A stretch of DNA of 64,000 bases from assembly GCF_000737695.1 (NCBI RefSeq), contig NZ_JPRM01000029.1:1-64000 (forward strand), in the 5' to 3' direction. The position numbers and the translations under genes were made by a program. Numbering within the stretch: the first letter of the stretch is position 1; each line of letters begins with the position of its first letter. Shown one piece after another: positions 1 through 9,238 of this stretch. The notes beneath the pieces are model-generated. The model was not told the origin of the DNA. It ran no database searches and saw only the letters and a list, made by a program, of their open reading frames with translations. The stretch comes from Flavobacterium hydatis (GTDB taxonomy: Bacteria > Bacteroidota > Bacteroidia > Flavobacteriales > Flavobacteriaceae).

Positions 1-1268
1 GTTTCTAAAAACTTATAAATATCATCAGATCCAAGACCTCCATCTTTGTTAGAGGTAAAGAAACCTCTTCGTGATTTAGTATCGATTATATAAGCAAAAT
101 CATCTTTAGGCGAATTAATATCAGAACCTAAGTTTTGAATATTACTTACCCCGCTATCATCTAGTTTTCCAACAAAAACATCCAATCCTCCAAGTCCGGG
201 ATGCCCATCTGAGGCAAAATAAATCTCATTCTCATCAGTTACAAACGGAAATGTTTCTTTCCCTTCCGTATTTATTCCAGGACCTAAATTTACAGGAGAA
301 CTAAAACCACCATTATTATTAATACTTACTTTATAAATGTCCGATTGCCCAAACGTTCCCGGCATATCCGATGCAAAGTATAATGTTTTTTCATCCGGGC
401 TAAGTGCAGGATGAGCTGTACTATAATTATTGCTATTAAAAGGAACCTCCATTATATTAGTCCATTTGTCCCCCTCAAGTGTAGCTTTGTATATTTTTAT
501 TAAAGTTATTTTGTTCTCATCTTTTCCCTTTTTACCATCAATGTAATTGTTTCGTGTAAAATAAACAGTCTTTCCATCTTTTGTAAAAACAGGAGTAGAT
601 TCGTGAAATTTAGAATTTATCTTAGACCTGAATTTTTTTGGAGCATTGGGATTAAAATCCTGATCCACATCAGACTGGTATAGATTAGTAAAATGCTCAC
701 CCGTCCATTTGTGTTTGCGTTGTCCTAAACCACCCGTATCTCTTGCCGTAGCAAATACAATTTTGTTTTGATAAAAAGTAGTTCCATAATCAGAATATTT
801 ACTATTTATTCCGGCATCCTCAATTTTATAGCGACCAGAGTTGGCTTTAATTTGGTCAAGATAATTTTTATCACCCTCATAGAGTTTACCGCGAGTATCC
901 TTTTTTGATTTCTGATTAAATAAATCAAGCATTTGGTTGGCTTTAGTAATATCTCCGGTAGATTTTAATGATTGGGCATATCGGTAATAATACTCCGGTT
1001 CAACCTCAGAGTTCATAGCAAATAATTCGCCATACCACTTTGCCGCCTTATCAAATTCAGAGTTAAAGTAATAAGAGTTACCTAACTTCTTGAACATATC
1101 TTCAGATTTGTATCCTTTTTCGGCTACACGCTCATAAGTTTTAATAGCATCTATATAAGCATAGTTGTCGTATTTTTTATCTCCAGAAGCAATCTTGCTC
1201 TGTTGTGAATAACTGTTTAAGGAAAAAACACTTACTATTGTTATGTAAAGGATTGTAAAATTTTTCAT
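1..1268 (-). CDS. TPR/PD40-repeat envelope protein, OmpA-family type (partial)
   Basis: I translated this by hand from the ATG at 1268. It runs off the left edge, so the C-terminus is missing. Residues 1 to about 22 are a signal peptide ending near SYSQQ. Residues ~35-130 are TPR-like helices (KKLGNSYYFNSEFDKAAKWY). After that come PD40 (WD40-like) beta-propeller strands with SPDEKTLYFASD and DENEIYFASDGHPGLGGLD. In Flavobacteriia this architecture normally ends in an OmpA peptidoglycan-binding domain, and the gene typically follows a porP/sprF gene, as here (98-bp gap). Inferred role: periplasmic or outer-membrane partner of a T9SS-linked PorP/SprF protein. The OmpA domain itself lies outside the window and is assumed. 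Confidence 0.85.
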   Translation of the reverse strand, partial: MKNFTILYITIVSVFSLNSYSQQSKIASGDKKYDNYAYIDAIKTYERVAEKGYKSEDMFKKLGNSYYFNSEFDKAAKWYGELFAMNSEVEPEYYYRYAQSLKSTGDITKANQMLDLFNQKSKKDTRGKLYEGDKNYLDQIKANSGRYKIEDAGINSKYSDYGTTFYQNKIVFATARDTGGLGQRKHKWTGEHFTNLYQSDVDQDFNPNAPKKFRSKINSKFHESTPVFTKDGKTVYFTRNNYIDGKKGKDENKITLIKIYKATLEGDKWTNIMEVPFNSNNYSTAHPALSPDEKTLYFASDMPGTFGQSDIYKVSINNNGGFSSPVNLGPGINTEGKETFPFVTDENEIYFASDGHPGLGGLDVFVGKLDDSGVSNIQNLGSDINSPKDDFAYIIDTKSRRGFFTSNKDGGLGSDDIYKFLE

Positions 1269-1365
1269 GTTGATCTATTTTTTGTTTTTTAAAGGAACAT
1301 GGTATCTTCATTCTTTTTATTATTGGCTATTTTAAAATCATTGCCGATTGCATAATAAATAGTTT

Positions 1366-2283
1366 TTAGAAGAAACGAGGGGTTGTCATTTTACCATTGT
1401 TTTTGATAAATTCAAAGCGCAAGAATATTTCATGTGAACCCGAATTATAATTGTTTAAGTTAGTAGTTTCACGGTCATAGCCATATCCTATATATAATCC
1501 ATCGCTAACCTGAAAACCAACCATGGCACTTAATGCAGCGCTCCATCTGTATGCTACTCCAACCACAAATTTGTTGATGAACATAAAATTTGCCGAAACA
1601 TCTACTTGCAGAGGCGCACCTTCTACCATTTTAGTCAATAATGCAGGTTTAAACTTAATGTCTTGGTAGTAATCCAAATCAAATACATATCCCGCCATTA
1701 AGTAATAATTTATTTTATCCTTATAAATTGCAATATCATTATCATTATAACGATTAGTCTCGATGAAGTTCGGCACAGATAAACCTATGTATGCTTTATC
1801 AGAATGAAGATATATTCCGGCTCCGATATTTGGTTTAAAGACATTATCTAAATTTTGAAATTGAGGATCGCCTTGATCGGCTGGGTTTAATTTATTGACA
1901 TCTAAATTGAATAAATTCCCTGTGGCTTTAATACCAAAAGATAATTTATAGTTTGGTGAAGTAGGTATAGTATAGGAAAGATCTACAGAAAGATTATTTT
2001 CGTTAGTAGGTCCAATCTTGTCATTAACCAATGACACTCCTAATCCTAAATTACTGTTATTAATTGGGGTATTTACCGATAAACTACTAGTTTCGGGCGC
2101 ACCATCAAGCCCGACCCATTGAGTACGATATAAACCAAAAATACTTAGAGCTCCTCGTGACCCTGCATACGCTGGGTTGATATTTATGGTGTTGTACATA
2201 TATTGAGTAAATTGAGCATCTTGTTGAGCGTAACTTACTATAGCTGTAAACATCAAAACGAAAGAAAATAAATTTGTTCTCAT
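1366..2283 (-). CDS. PorP/SprF family type IX secretion outer-membrane protein
   Basis: 305 aa. A signal peptide ends at about residue 19 (VSYAQQ) and is followed at once by the family hallmark QDAQFTQYMYN and INPAYAGSRG. The remainder alternates short beta strands and ends in aromatic FLRFEF-type strands, as expected for an outer-membrane barrel. PorP/SprF proteins help export or anchor T9SS substrates that carry type B C-terminal domains. This one precedes the TPR/PD40 gene, probably in one operon. The usual large adhesin gene immediately upstream is absent: upstream lies the divergent T6SS island, so this copy either serves an adhesin encoded elsewhere or has lost its partner. Confidence 0.9.
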   Translation of the reverse strand: MRTNLFSFVLMFTAIVSYAQQDAQFTQYMYNTININPAYAGSRGALSIFGLYRTQWVGLDGAPETSSLSVNTPINNSNLGLGVSLVNDKIGPTNENNLSVDLSYTIPTSPNYKLSFGIKATGNLFNLDVNKLNPADQGDPQFQNLDNVFKPNIGAGIYLHSDKAYIGLSVPNFIETNRYNDNDIAIYKDKINYYLMAGYVFDLDYYQDIKFKPALLTKMVEGAPLQVDVSANFMFINKFVVGVAYRWSAALSAMVGFQVSDGLYIGYGYDRETTNLNNYNSGSHEIFLRFEFIKNNGKMTTPRFF

Positions 2284-2513
2284 AGTAGATATTTATTATT
2301 TTATTATTGCATTGGGTTCTTCTTGTTACTGATAAAAAGCATTGATGCATTTGTATATCAATAAAAAATATAACTTAATAAGAAATTATGCTTGTTCTAT
2401 TTTTTAAGTTATTATGCTATTAATATACATTAAATCATAAGTTAGATTTATTTATAAATGAAAGCTAACCTCTGGATGATAAATCATAAAAAAACTTTGG
2501 AGATACAAAATTT

Positions 2514-3623
2514 ATGAAGGAAAATAGTTTTTATGTAACAGAAAGAAATAATGATACTCATGATAGGTATAGCCTAGAAGAAGGAGACACATTTGAAATT
2601 GTTGCAGAAAAACTTGGTATCGAATGGCAAACTTTAAGAGCCTATCATAATATACATTGTGTGTCTGATGCAGATGTAATAAATGCCAATTTCCCAAGTC
2701 ATTTAAAGTTTTTACTCTTAAAACCAATTAAATTACAAGCTAATGGAGAAGCTGTAGAAGAGCCTCTTAAAAAAGCTGAATTTTATAAAGGTCATAGAAT
2801 CCCTTTTAATCACGTAACCATAAAGAAAAAATATGGGGTTATGTATACGATTGAAAATGGCGAACAAATTGACACGGTAAAATTTGAAGCAAGTGTAAAT
2901 TGGATTACAACTGACAAAAACGGATATTCATTATTTGAAATTGATAGATTATCAAAAATATACATCAATGAGATAGAAGCTGATTCTGTAGCCGATGAAC
3001 TTGCAGAAAAAACATCCAGTGTTTTATACCCTTTACAAGTAGTGGTAGATCAGGAAGGTGAGTGGATAGATGTTCATAATTATGAAGAGATAAGTGAACG
3101 CTGGGAAACAAAAAGAAATGAAATTCTTGAGGATTACCCTGGGGAACAAACAACCAAATACTTAGATCTGTTTGAAAGAAACTTAGAGAGTAGTCAAAGT
3201 TTATCATTAGTACTTGCTAACGACTGGTTTATACGGTCTTTTTTTAACGGAATCCACACAGAATACACTCCGAAATTGGCTTTTAAAGGTTATACCTATT
3301 TCCCGTTTATTGCTAAAAGTGATGACTTAATATTTGATATTGAACAAAAGGTCGATGAATATCTTGATGAGAACGATTTGATGAATATCAATTTGAAAGG
3401 AGTTTTAGACGACAAGAGAATGAAAATAGAATTTGAGAATGAGTTAGGTCATTTCTCTGAGTTTTCATCAAATCAAGAAACTGTTGGTCAATATAGAGCC
3501 AAATACTTCCTAAACCCAAATAACTACTCGATACAAACTCTATTTATAGAATGTATTCTTGCACTAGATGTACCTCAAAAATATACCGTAATGATTTCGA
3601 ATCTAAATGAAAATGAAAACTAA
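2514..3623 (+). CDS. LysM-like T6SS-island protein
   Basis: 369 aa, no signal peptide. Residues ~15-70 look like a LysM-type module (YSLEEGDTFEIVAEKLGIEW, then a hydrophobic FLLLKP strand). The rest is acidic, mixed alpha/beta, and not recognised. It is the first gene of the T6SS cargo island and lies just ahead of the PAAR-like tip gene. LysM-domain proteins often accompany spike and tip genes in T6SS and phage-tail-like loci, so an adaptor or tip-assembly role is inferred. After the TAA at 3621 the same frame stays open for another 30 codons to 3716, which could mean a truncated C-terminus (see findings). Confidence 0.65.
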   Translation: MKENSFYVTERNNDTHDRYSLEEGDTFEIVAEKLGIEWQTLRAYHNIHCVSDADVINANFPSHLKFLLLKPIKLQANGEAVEEPLKKAEFYKGHRIPFNHVTIKKKYGVMYTIENGEQIDTVKFEASVNWITTDKNGYSLFEIDRLSKIYINEIEADSVADELAEKTSSVLYPLQVVVDQEGEWIDVHNYEEISERWETKRNEILEDYPGEQTTKYLDLFERNLESSQSLSLVLANDWFIRSFFNGIHTEYTPKLAFKGYTYFPFIAKSDDLIFDIEQKVDEYLDENDLMNINLKGVLDDKRMKIEFENELGHFSEFSSNQETVGQYRAKYFLNPNNYSIQTLFIECILALDVPQKYTVMISNLNENEN

Positions 3624-3727
3624 ATTTTAAGAACCAATTCCCTTTATGTGGGAGCTGAAAAGAAAAAAGAGGATGGTGTTTTCAAAATGATTGGAGATAT
3701 TTTTAGAGGTAGATAAAAATTTAACTT

Positions 3728-4225
3728 ATGAGCGAAAAACATATTGTAGTACAAGGCGCTACTTGTAAATGTAAATTTAGTGTAGAACCTAAAACAGACA
3801 AACTGAAGGTAAAAACACAAACAAAGCATTATGGTAATGATAAAGACGGGGCAGAAAAGCTGATTGCCAGTGATAAAGATATAGGACAAACTTTAGAGAA
3901 AAACACTTTCGGCAAATGCAAAAAGCAACCAGCGGGTAATGATTTTTTGCCTTGCCAGGCCCAAATTACAAAATGGAGTGGCCCTTACGAAAAAATGATT
4001 TTATCTAATAAGGGAAAGGCATTATTAGAAGACAGTAAAGCAACATGCCCAATGGGAGCACCAGACTGTATTGAAATCACTAAGCATGGACAGGTTACAG
4101 AAGCTAGTGAACAAAATTTCAAAAATGCAAAACCCATGGTACACAATCTGATAAATCCTATGGTAGATGTAAGGGATATGAATAAAAAACAGCCTACTCA
4201 CAAAGGTTTAGATGATAACAATTGA
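3728..4225 (+). CDS. DUF4280 PAAR-like T6SS spike-tip protein
   Basis: 165 aa, cytoplasmic. The family signature is visible: an N-terminal VVQGATCKC, a central LPCQAQITKW, and CPMGAPDCIEI toward the C-terminus, with Cys and His residues that could bind metal. DUF4280 proteins are PAAR-like and are thought to cap the VgrG spike in T6SS and related contractile systems. The gene lies 21 bp before the 928-aa candidate effector, the arrangement expected for a tip protein and its cargo. The family call rests on motifs seen by eye. Tip function is inferred from family and context. Confidence 0.8.
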   Translation: MSEKHIVVQGATCKCKFSVEPKTDKLKVKTQTKHYGNDKDGAEKLIASDKDIGQTLEKNTFGKCKKQPAGNDFLPCQAQITKWSGPYEKMILSNKGKALLEDSKATCPMGAPDCIEITKHGQVTEASEQNFKNAKPMVHNLINPMVDVRDMNKKQPTHKGLDDNN

Positions 4226-4246
4226 TTGTAACAAATATTTTTTGAA

Positions 4247-7033
4247 ATGGCAAAAGGTGTAAAAAAAATAAAGTGGACTGGCGAAGGAACTGTAAAAAGC
4301 AATTTATCCATTCCTAATAAAAAAGTGACTATTGATCCTGATCAATTTGTCTTGTTTTCGGTTGGTCAATGGGATGAAGGCGTAACAGAAATTGAGAAAA
4401 AGAAAAACCTAACCTGGATGTTGCAAGACAGAAAGGCGAAAACGATAATAAAACAGAAAACATTACCATTTAATAATAAGTACGGCGTAAAGATTTCAAG
4501 AAATCTTTGTGGCCCTTTTGAGTATTATGTCGAGGCAAGTATTTCTGGTAAAAGAGACGTTTCTAGAGAATGCGGGCTTTTTATAAGTGGATATTGTGAA
4601 CCAAGAATTAAAAATTGTAAATGGAGTACAAGTAATGATGGTGCGGATGTAAGTAAAACACATACTTTTTCGTATGGAAATACTATATACCTAAATGTTG
4701 AAACGGAAGGGCTAAACGGGCATAAGAATTTAATTGTAGATGTTTTTAGGAAATTACCAGGTTTTAGTAGCTTAATATATACATATACTAGTGTAGATGT
4801 TGTAGATGGAGAAATAAACCTAGCAATGTCAAATACTTTTATATGGTATGGGAAAATGAAACTTATGCGAGAAACTGAAGAGTTTTTTATACAAGTAAAA
4901 GATCCTATAACAGGGAAATATATAGGGGATAGTAAGCACAATATCGAACATGCAAAGTTTTTAAAAATATTAAAAAAAATAGAGTCTAAGGATATCAAAC
5001 CCCCTAAAAACTTAACCCCTTTAAAAGTCGGTAAACCAGATAAAAGTGCAGTAAGGTATGAACCTTGTAAACTTGAAACAATTGCTTTAGACAAAGTTAT
5101 TCTTTTCGACAAAGGAATAAGCAATAAGGGGGCGATTTACCCACAAGAAACAATTACCAAAACAATTATTTTCGATTTTGATAGCTCTGTAATTAATGCT
5201 GAAGGAAATAGTAAACTAAATAATGCTTTGCAATTTTTGTTAGAGCACGAGTATTCAAGTATTACAGTTGCTGGATATGCCTGCGTAATCGGAAAAGAGA
5301 ACTATAACCAAGGATTATCTCAAAGGCGAAGTGATGCGGTAAAGAAGCTGTTTGTTGATGGAGGTTTAAATGCTAAAAGAATAATCTCTAAAGGTCATGG
5401 AGAGATACAAATACAGGCAGGAAACATAACAGTGCTAGCAAATGATGACAAAAAAGGCAAGGATAATATAAAATACAAAGATGAATTTTCATATAAAGAA
5501 GCTCGAAGAGTTGATGTATCTTTTACTTTTAATGGGCATGCACAAACTATTAGATATGAGGTAATTGCCCCTAGTCATGATAAAAATGTAACCATTGATA
5601 TAACGGAATATCAAAATAAAGCCTGTTTTAGAGAAAAAAACAAACACGAAAAGAAAATTAGAGTAACCTCCCCAGAATATAGCGAGAAAAAGGGAAAAGA
5701 AAAAAAAGGAGATACGATTACTTTTCCTATTCGATCAAGCTTAGAAACATGGAATGTTGCACCAATGCAATACATTTGGCCAAAATATAATTTATTAGAA
5801 GGAGCTACAGGCAAAGCTTTAGACTCAGCAACAATATATAATGTTCACGCTCATTCTTGTAGGTATTTCTCAGATGAAAAATATGTTCCCGTAATAATAA
5901 AAGCATATCCCGATATTAAATGGGATTTTCATTTCTTTTTAAATCTTAGTAACCAACTAAGCGTAAAATGGCAAAAGCAGACACCTGCAAAGCATAAAGA
6001 AATGCAAAGTAAAGCAGGAAAAATAGGTGCTGAGAAAAGATGGAAACAAACTGAAATTGATTTTGGAGTAATTTTAGAAGCAAATTGGGATAAAGTTGGC
6101 AGCGATAAATATAATGGCCATTTTGATGGGACTTTGAAATATGAAAAAAAAATCAAGCAATTTTATTCTGTTTTTTCGTCACTAAAGGAATTTTCAAAAG
6201 GGGTAACTGATAAGGTTGGAGGAAAAGTACGAAAAAATGACTTCACAAAAAATTTACCAATTACCTTGGAAATATTACCTCCTAATTTTTGCCTTGGCGC
6301 AATTTGGCAACTAGAAAGGGCAATGCTTGACAAGAAAGAAATCGCAACAATTGGAGAAAGTGTTGAATTTTATTTGCAAGCGCACCCATTTATTGGAGTA
6401 GAATTTACTATTGATTTGCTCGATATGTTGGTACAAGCAGGAGTTGGAGTAGTAAGTGGTGGTACGGCAAATATTGCTGCTTCAAAAATTTTAAGAGAGG
6501 TTAGAGCATGGCTAGAAGATGATGGACATCCCGTAAATTTAAAAATGTATATCGATTTAAAGCTCACAGGCGAGATATCTGGTGACTCGACATTAAAATT
6601 TAATACTTGTTCTGATACAGGCGAGGCAACAGCAAAATTAGCAACTAAAATAGGATTCGAACTAGATGCAGGAATAGAAATTAAAGCAAAATTTGTAGTA
6701 ATCATTGCAGAAGCTTATGCAGAAGGTAAAATGAAAGCAACAGGAAAAGCTTCAGCCACTTTTGGTCATGGTTTAGAGTATGACCAAAAAAGCAGTACTG
6801 ATAAAACTTTGTATTATCTTCCTGAGTTAAAATTTAATGGATTAATTGCAACTGTAGTTGTAAAGGCAAGTGTTGGTCTTACTATAAAAAAAGGAGTTTT
6901 TAAGGGGGATAGAAAGGTTGATCTTGTTGATTTTGACAAAGAGTATAACATAATACCCGAATTTGATGTAATTAAGAATTTAGAGAAATATGCAGGAATA
7001 GACGCAAAGATTCCTCTAATTAAAAAAAATTAA
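4247..7033 (+). CDS. Large OmpA-domain candidate T6SS effector
   Basis: 928 aa, no signal peptide. Residues ~1-290 form Ig-like beta-rich segments, starting with WTGEGTVKSNLSIPNKKV and WMLQDR, a style seen in other Bacteroidetes T6SS-linked proteins. Residues ~305-425 form an OmpA-like domain (IIFDFDSSVINAEGNSKL, AGYACVIG, LSQRRSDAVKKLF, EARRVDVSF). This may bind peptidoglycan. Residues ~430-670 are unassigned. Residues ~690-900 are rich in small residues and alternating strands, with a hydrophobic stretch (LLDMLVQAGVGVVSGG). No catalytic motif is visible. Context (PAAR-like gene 21 bp upstream, lipoprotein genes 2 bp downstream) suggests a toxin delivered to the periplasm or membrane. Pore formation is a guess. 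Confidence 0.65.
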   Translation: MAKGVKKIKWTGEGTVKSNLSIPNKKVTIDPDQFVLFSVGQWDEGVTEIEKKKNLTWMLQDRKAKTIIKQKTLPFNNKYGVKISRNLCGPFEYYVEASISGKRDVSRECGLFISGYCEPRIKNCKWSTSNDGADVSKTHTFSYGNTIYLNVETEGLNGHKNLIVDVFRKLPGFSSLIYTYTSVDVVDGEINLAMSNTFIWYGKMKLMRETEEFFIQVKDPITGKYIGDSKHNIEHAKFLKILKKIESKDIKPPKNLTPLKVGKPDKSAVRYEPCKLETIALDKVILFDKGISNKGAIYPQETITKTIIFDFDSSVINAEGNSKLNNALQFLLEHEYSSITVAGYACVIGKENYNQGLSQRRSDAVKKLFVDGGLNAKRIISKGHGEIQIQAGNITVLANDDKKGKDNIKYKDEFSYKEARRVDVSFTFNGHAQTIRYEVIAPSHDKNVTIDITEYQNKACFREKNKHEKKIRVTSPEYSEKKGKEKKGDTITFPIRSSLETWNVAPMQYIWPKYNLLEGATGKALDSATIYNVHAHSCRYFSDEKYVPVIIKAYPDIKWDFHFFLNLSNQLSVKWQKQTPAKHKEMQSKAGKIGAEKRWKQTEIDFGVILEANWDKVGSDKYNGHFDGTLKYEKKIKQFYSVFSSLKEFSKGVTDKVGGKVRKNDFTKNLPITLEILPPNFCLGAIWQLERAMLDKKEIATIGESVEFYLQAHPFIGVEFTIDLLDMLVQAGVGVVSGGTANIAASKILREVRAWLEDDGHPVNLKMYIDLKLTGEISGDSTLKFNTCSDTGEATAKLATKIGFELDAGIEIKAKFVVIIAEAYAEGKMKATGKASATFGHGLEYDQKSSTDKTLYYLPELKFNGLIATVVVKASVGLTIKKGVFKGDRKVDLVDFDKEYNIIPEFDVIKNLEKYAGIDAKIPLIKKN

Positions 7034-7035
7034 AA

Positions 7036-7638
7036 ATGAAAAAAGTTATTTTAATGTGTACAGTTTTTATATTATTTAATTGTAAATCACAATCAAGGAT
7101 TGATTTGGCAAATCTAGATTTGAAAAGTTCTTTAAATGATTTGATAGAAAATAAAATAAAACATCAAAATTTAGATCAAACAACAGGGCTTCCTTATTAT
7201 GAGACCTTTAAAGTTGATAAATATAGTTTTGCGGATGTTAATTTTTCTATAGAATATCCTAAAGAAAAATTCTTAAAAAGTGCAGTTGGATTTTTAGTAG
7301 ACAATCAAAAAGATAATAATTTAAAAGGCTTTTATTTATCAACATATAATTTTAGTGAAACTAATACTTTATTTGAGGCTTTAAAACAAAAGTATGGAGA
7401 GCCAACAACAATAAAAATTGCTAGTGATAGCTGGCCTTATTCAGCTTTTTATTGGAAGAATACTGCTGGAGATTTCGATATTCTATTAAACCAAGTAAAA
7501 GAAGAATACAAAGTTGAAGGAAAAATGATTTCTGGTTTTTCTTGTACACTATATTTTATTGAAAAAAACTTAAAAATAGGTAATGTGACAAATAGAGAAA
7601 ATGTCTTAGATAATTTTATTGAAAAAAACTCACGATAG
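7036..7638 (+). CDS. Lipoprotein, candidate immunity protein 1
   Basis: 200 aa. A lipoprotein signal (MKKVILMCTVFILFNCKSQ) places Cys at residue 16. The gene starts 2 bp after the 928-aa candidate effector stop, so the two are almost certainly co-transcribed. It belongs to a family of three related lipoproteins in this island (7036, 7645, 9239). They share an N-terminal DLANLDLKSSLNDLI-type segment and a central pattern of the form GFYLSTYNFSET...LFEALKQKYGEP. Periplasmic lipoproteins directly behind a toxin gene usually protect the producer. The immunity role is inferred from position, localisation and duplication. The fold is not recognised. Confidence 0.6.
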   Translation: MKKVILMCTVFILFNCKSQSRIDLANLDLKSSLNDLIENKIKHQNLDQTTGLPYYETFKVDKYSFADVNFSIEYPKEKFLKSAVGFLVDNQKDNNLKGFYLSTYNFSETNTLFEALKQKYGEPTTIKIASDSWPYSAFYWKNTAGDFDILLNQVKEEYKVEGKMISGFSCTLYFIEKNLKIGNVTNRENVLDNFIEKNSR

Positions 7639-7644
7639 TAGAAA

Positions 7645-8337
7645 ATGAAGAAAGTTGAAATTATAATAATTTGCTTTATCCTTTCATTGCAATCATGCAA
7701 ATCAGATGTGAAGAAACAAGACATTCAAATAAAACAACCTTTTGATTTAGCTGATTTAACATTAAATGAAGATATAAACGATATTTTGTCATCTGTAAAA
7801 TTATCAAAAAAAGATACTGTTAAAAGTGATAATTTGACTTACCTCGGAAATGAAAGAGTTGCATTTAACATTGATAAAGTGCTAAATTTTAAAAGAATTA
7901 ATCTAAAAGGAGAAAGCAATAAAAACAATGTTATTTTTCATTATGGTGTAGTAGATAGTGAAATAGGCCCGCTCTTTAATGAACGAAATAATATTTTGGG
8001 AATGTATCAACTGAATATCTATACAGAAATTGAAAAGAAAACTCTTTTTGAAGTTCTTGAAAAAACATTAAATAAACCTGTTTTTGATACTATTGTAGAA
8101 GGCGTGGAAGCTGATATAATTGATAACAATATTATACCAACAAAAAATAAAACTAAGAGGGTAGTGTCTATATGGAAAAAGAGCAATTTAATATATTACT
8201 ATTTTAAATTAGAAACCAAAAATAGCCCTGAAAAAGACATCTGTAATTTATTTGTTTTTAATAATAAGCATAAGGAATGGATGGAACTTTTGAACGCGAG
8301 CGGTTATCCGTATCTAGATAAAATATTAAAAAATTAA
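7645..8337 (+). CDS. Lipoprotein, candidate immunity protein 2
   Basis: 230 aa. The lipobox is LSLQSC, with Cys at residue 18. It begins 6 bp after the previous lipoprotein gene. It shares that protein's layout: FDLADLTLNEDINDIL near the N-terminus, and LGMYQLNIYTEIEKKTLFEVL followed by NKP in the middle, matching the KYGEP/KYGKP motif of its two relatives. Sequence divergence is high for a local duplicate, as expected if each copy tracks a different toxin variant. Function is inferred only from context. Confidence 0.55.
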   Translation: MKKVEIIIICFILSLQSCKSDVKKQDIQIKQPFDLADLTLNEDINDILSSVKLSKKDTVKSDNLTYLGNERVAFNIDKVLNFKRINLKGESNKNNVIFHYGVVDSEIGPLFNERNNILGMYQLNIYTEIEKKTLFEVLEKTLNKPVFDTIVEGVEADIIDNNIIPTKNKTKRVVSIWKKSNLIYYYFKLETKNSPEKDICNLFVFNNKHKEWMELLNASGYPYLDKILKN

Positions 8338-8390
8338 AAATGAGAAAAAGTTTAAGATATGTGCATCCCTGATAATAAAGAATAAAATTC

Positions 8391-9170
8391 ATGATAAAAG
8401 AGCCTTATTACACAATAGATTTCAGTGCAACAGCCTGTAATTTTGAGATTTTGATTAATGACATTCCTGTGATATCAATGGAGGTTAATGGTCAAGTAGC
8501 CACTAATGTCCCGATTAATTATGCCATTTATAATAATGGTATTCAAAATGTAACAACTAAGATGACACCTTTATTGGGTGAAATAAGCTTGGATCCAGAG
8601 GCGGCATTAAAGTATAATGTACGATTATTTGACGTAGCCAACGATGAATTCAAATTCGTGCAAGATTTTCCAATTGCTGAACTTCCAAAAATTGAGAAAG
8701 ATCAACAAATACCATTTCTTACTAATTCAGCTGAATTTTCGGCAGAAATCCCTTATTCAATGACTAAATGGAATGACGGTGAAAATTTAAAAGACGTAGA
8801 GAATATTAAAGATAAACTTATTGCTTCATATAAAGATCTTACCGAACTTCTTAAGAATGAAAAATACGATGAGTTTGTGGAGAAAATAAAAGTTAGAGAA
8901 AAGAATATGGCTATTTCTATGTACTTAAGCAATTCCGATTCTAATGCAAGAATTAATAGTTTAATTAATGATGCAAAAAATGGCTTTAAAGTGATGCCAT
9001 TTCCAAAGGATACTGTCATAAAATTTTATGGCTATGGCAAATTAGCAACTTTTAAAAAATTAAATGGAGAACCAGCTTTATTTTTATACAATGATGAAAC
9101 TAGTGAAGAACTAATGATTGATCAAATGTTTTATGTACCTAAAGGTAAAACTGAACTTGAAGTTATTTAA
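8391..9170 (+). CDS. T6SS-island protein of unknown function
   Basis: 259 aa, no signal peptide or membrane segment. Residues ~1-120 look like a beta-sandwich: alternating strands around TACNFEILINDIPV, VPINYAIYNNG and LGEISLDPEAAL. Residues ~130-190 are charged helices (ENLKDVENIKDKLIASYKDL). The C-terminus is again mixed and includes FYGYGKLATFKKLNGEPALF. I do not recognise the family. It sits between the second and third candidate immunity lipoproteins, in the same direction. Possible roles are a cytoplasmic immunity protein, an effector chaperone or a secreted accessory; nothing in the sequence decides between them. Confidence 0.5.
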   Translation: MIKEPYYTIDFSATACNFEILINDIPVISMEVNGQVATNVPINYAIYNNGIQNVTTKMTPLLGEISLDPEAALKYNVRLFDVANDEFKFVQDFPIAELPKIEKDQQIPFLTNSAEFSAEIPYSMTKWNDGENLKDVENIKDKLIASYKDLTELLKNEKYDEFVEKIKVREKNMAISMYLSNSDSNARINSLINDAKNGFKVMPFPKDTVIKFYGYGKLATFKKLNGEPALFLYNDETSEELMIDQMFYVPKGKTELEVI

Positions 9171-9238
9171 GAATTAGAGTAGCTATTAGGTATAAGTCCA
9201 GATAGATATATTCACAATTAAAATTTCAATTGAAGAAA

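Noticed and set aside
8340..8372. 10-codon open frame (MRKSLRYVHP) after the second lipoprotein gene
   Set aside because: It could be a gene remnant, but it is too short to support.
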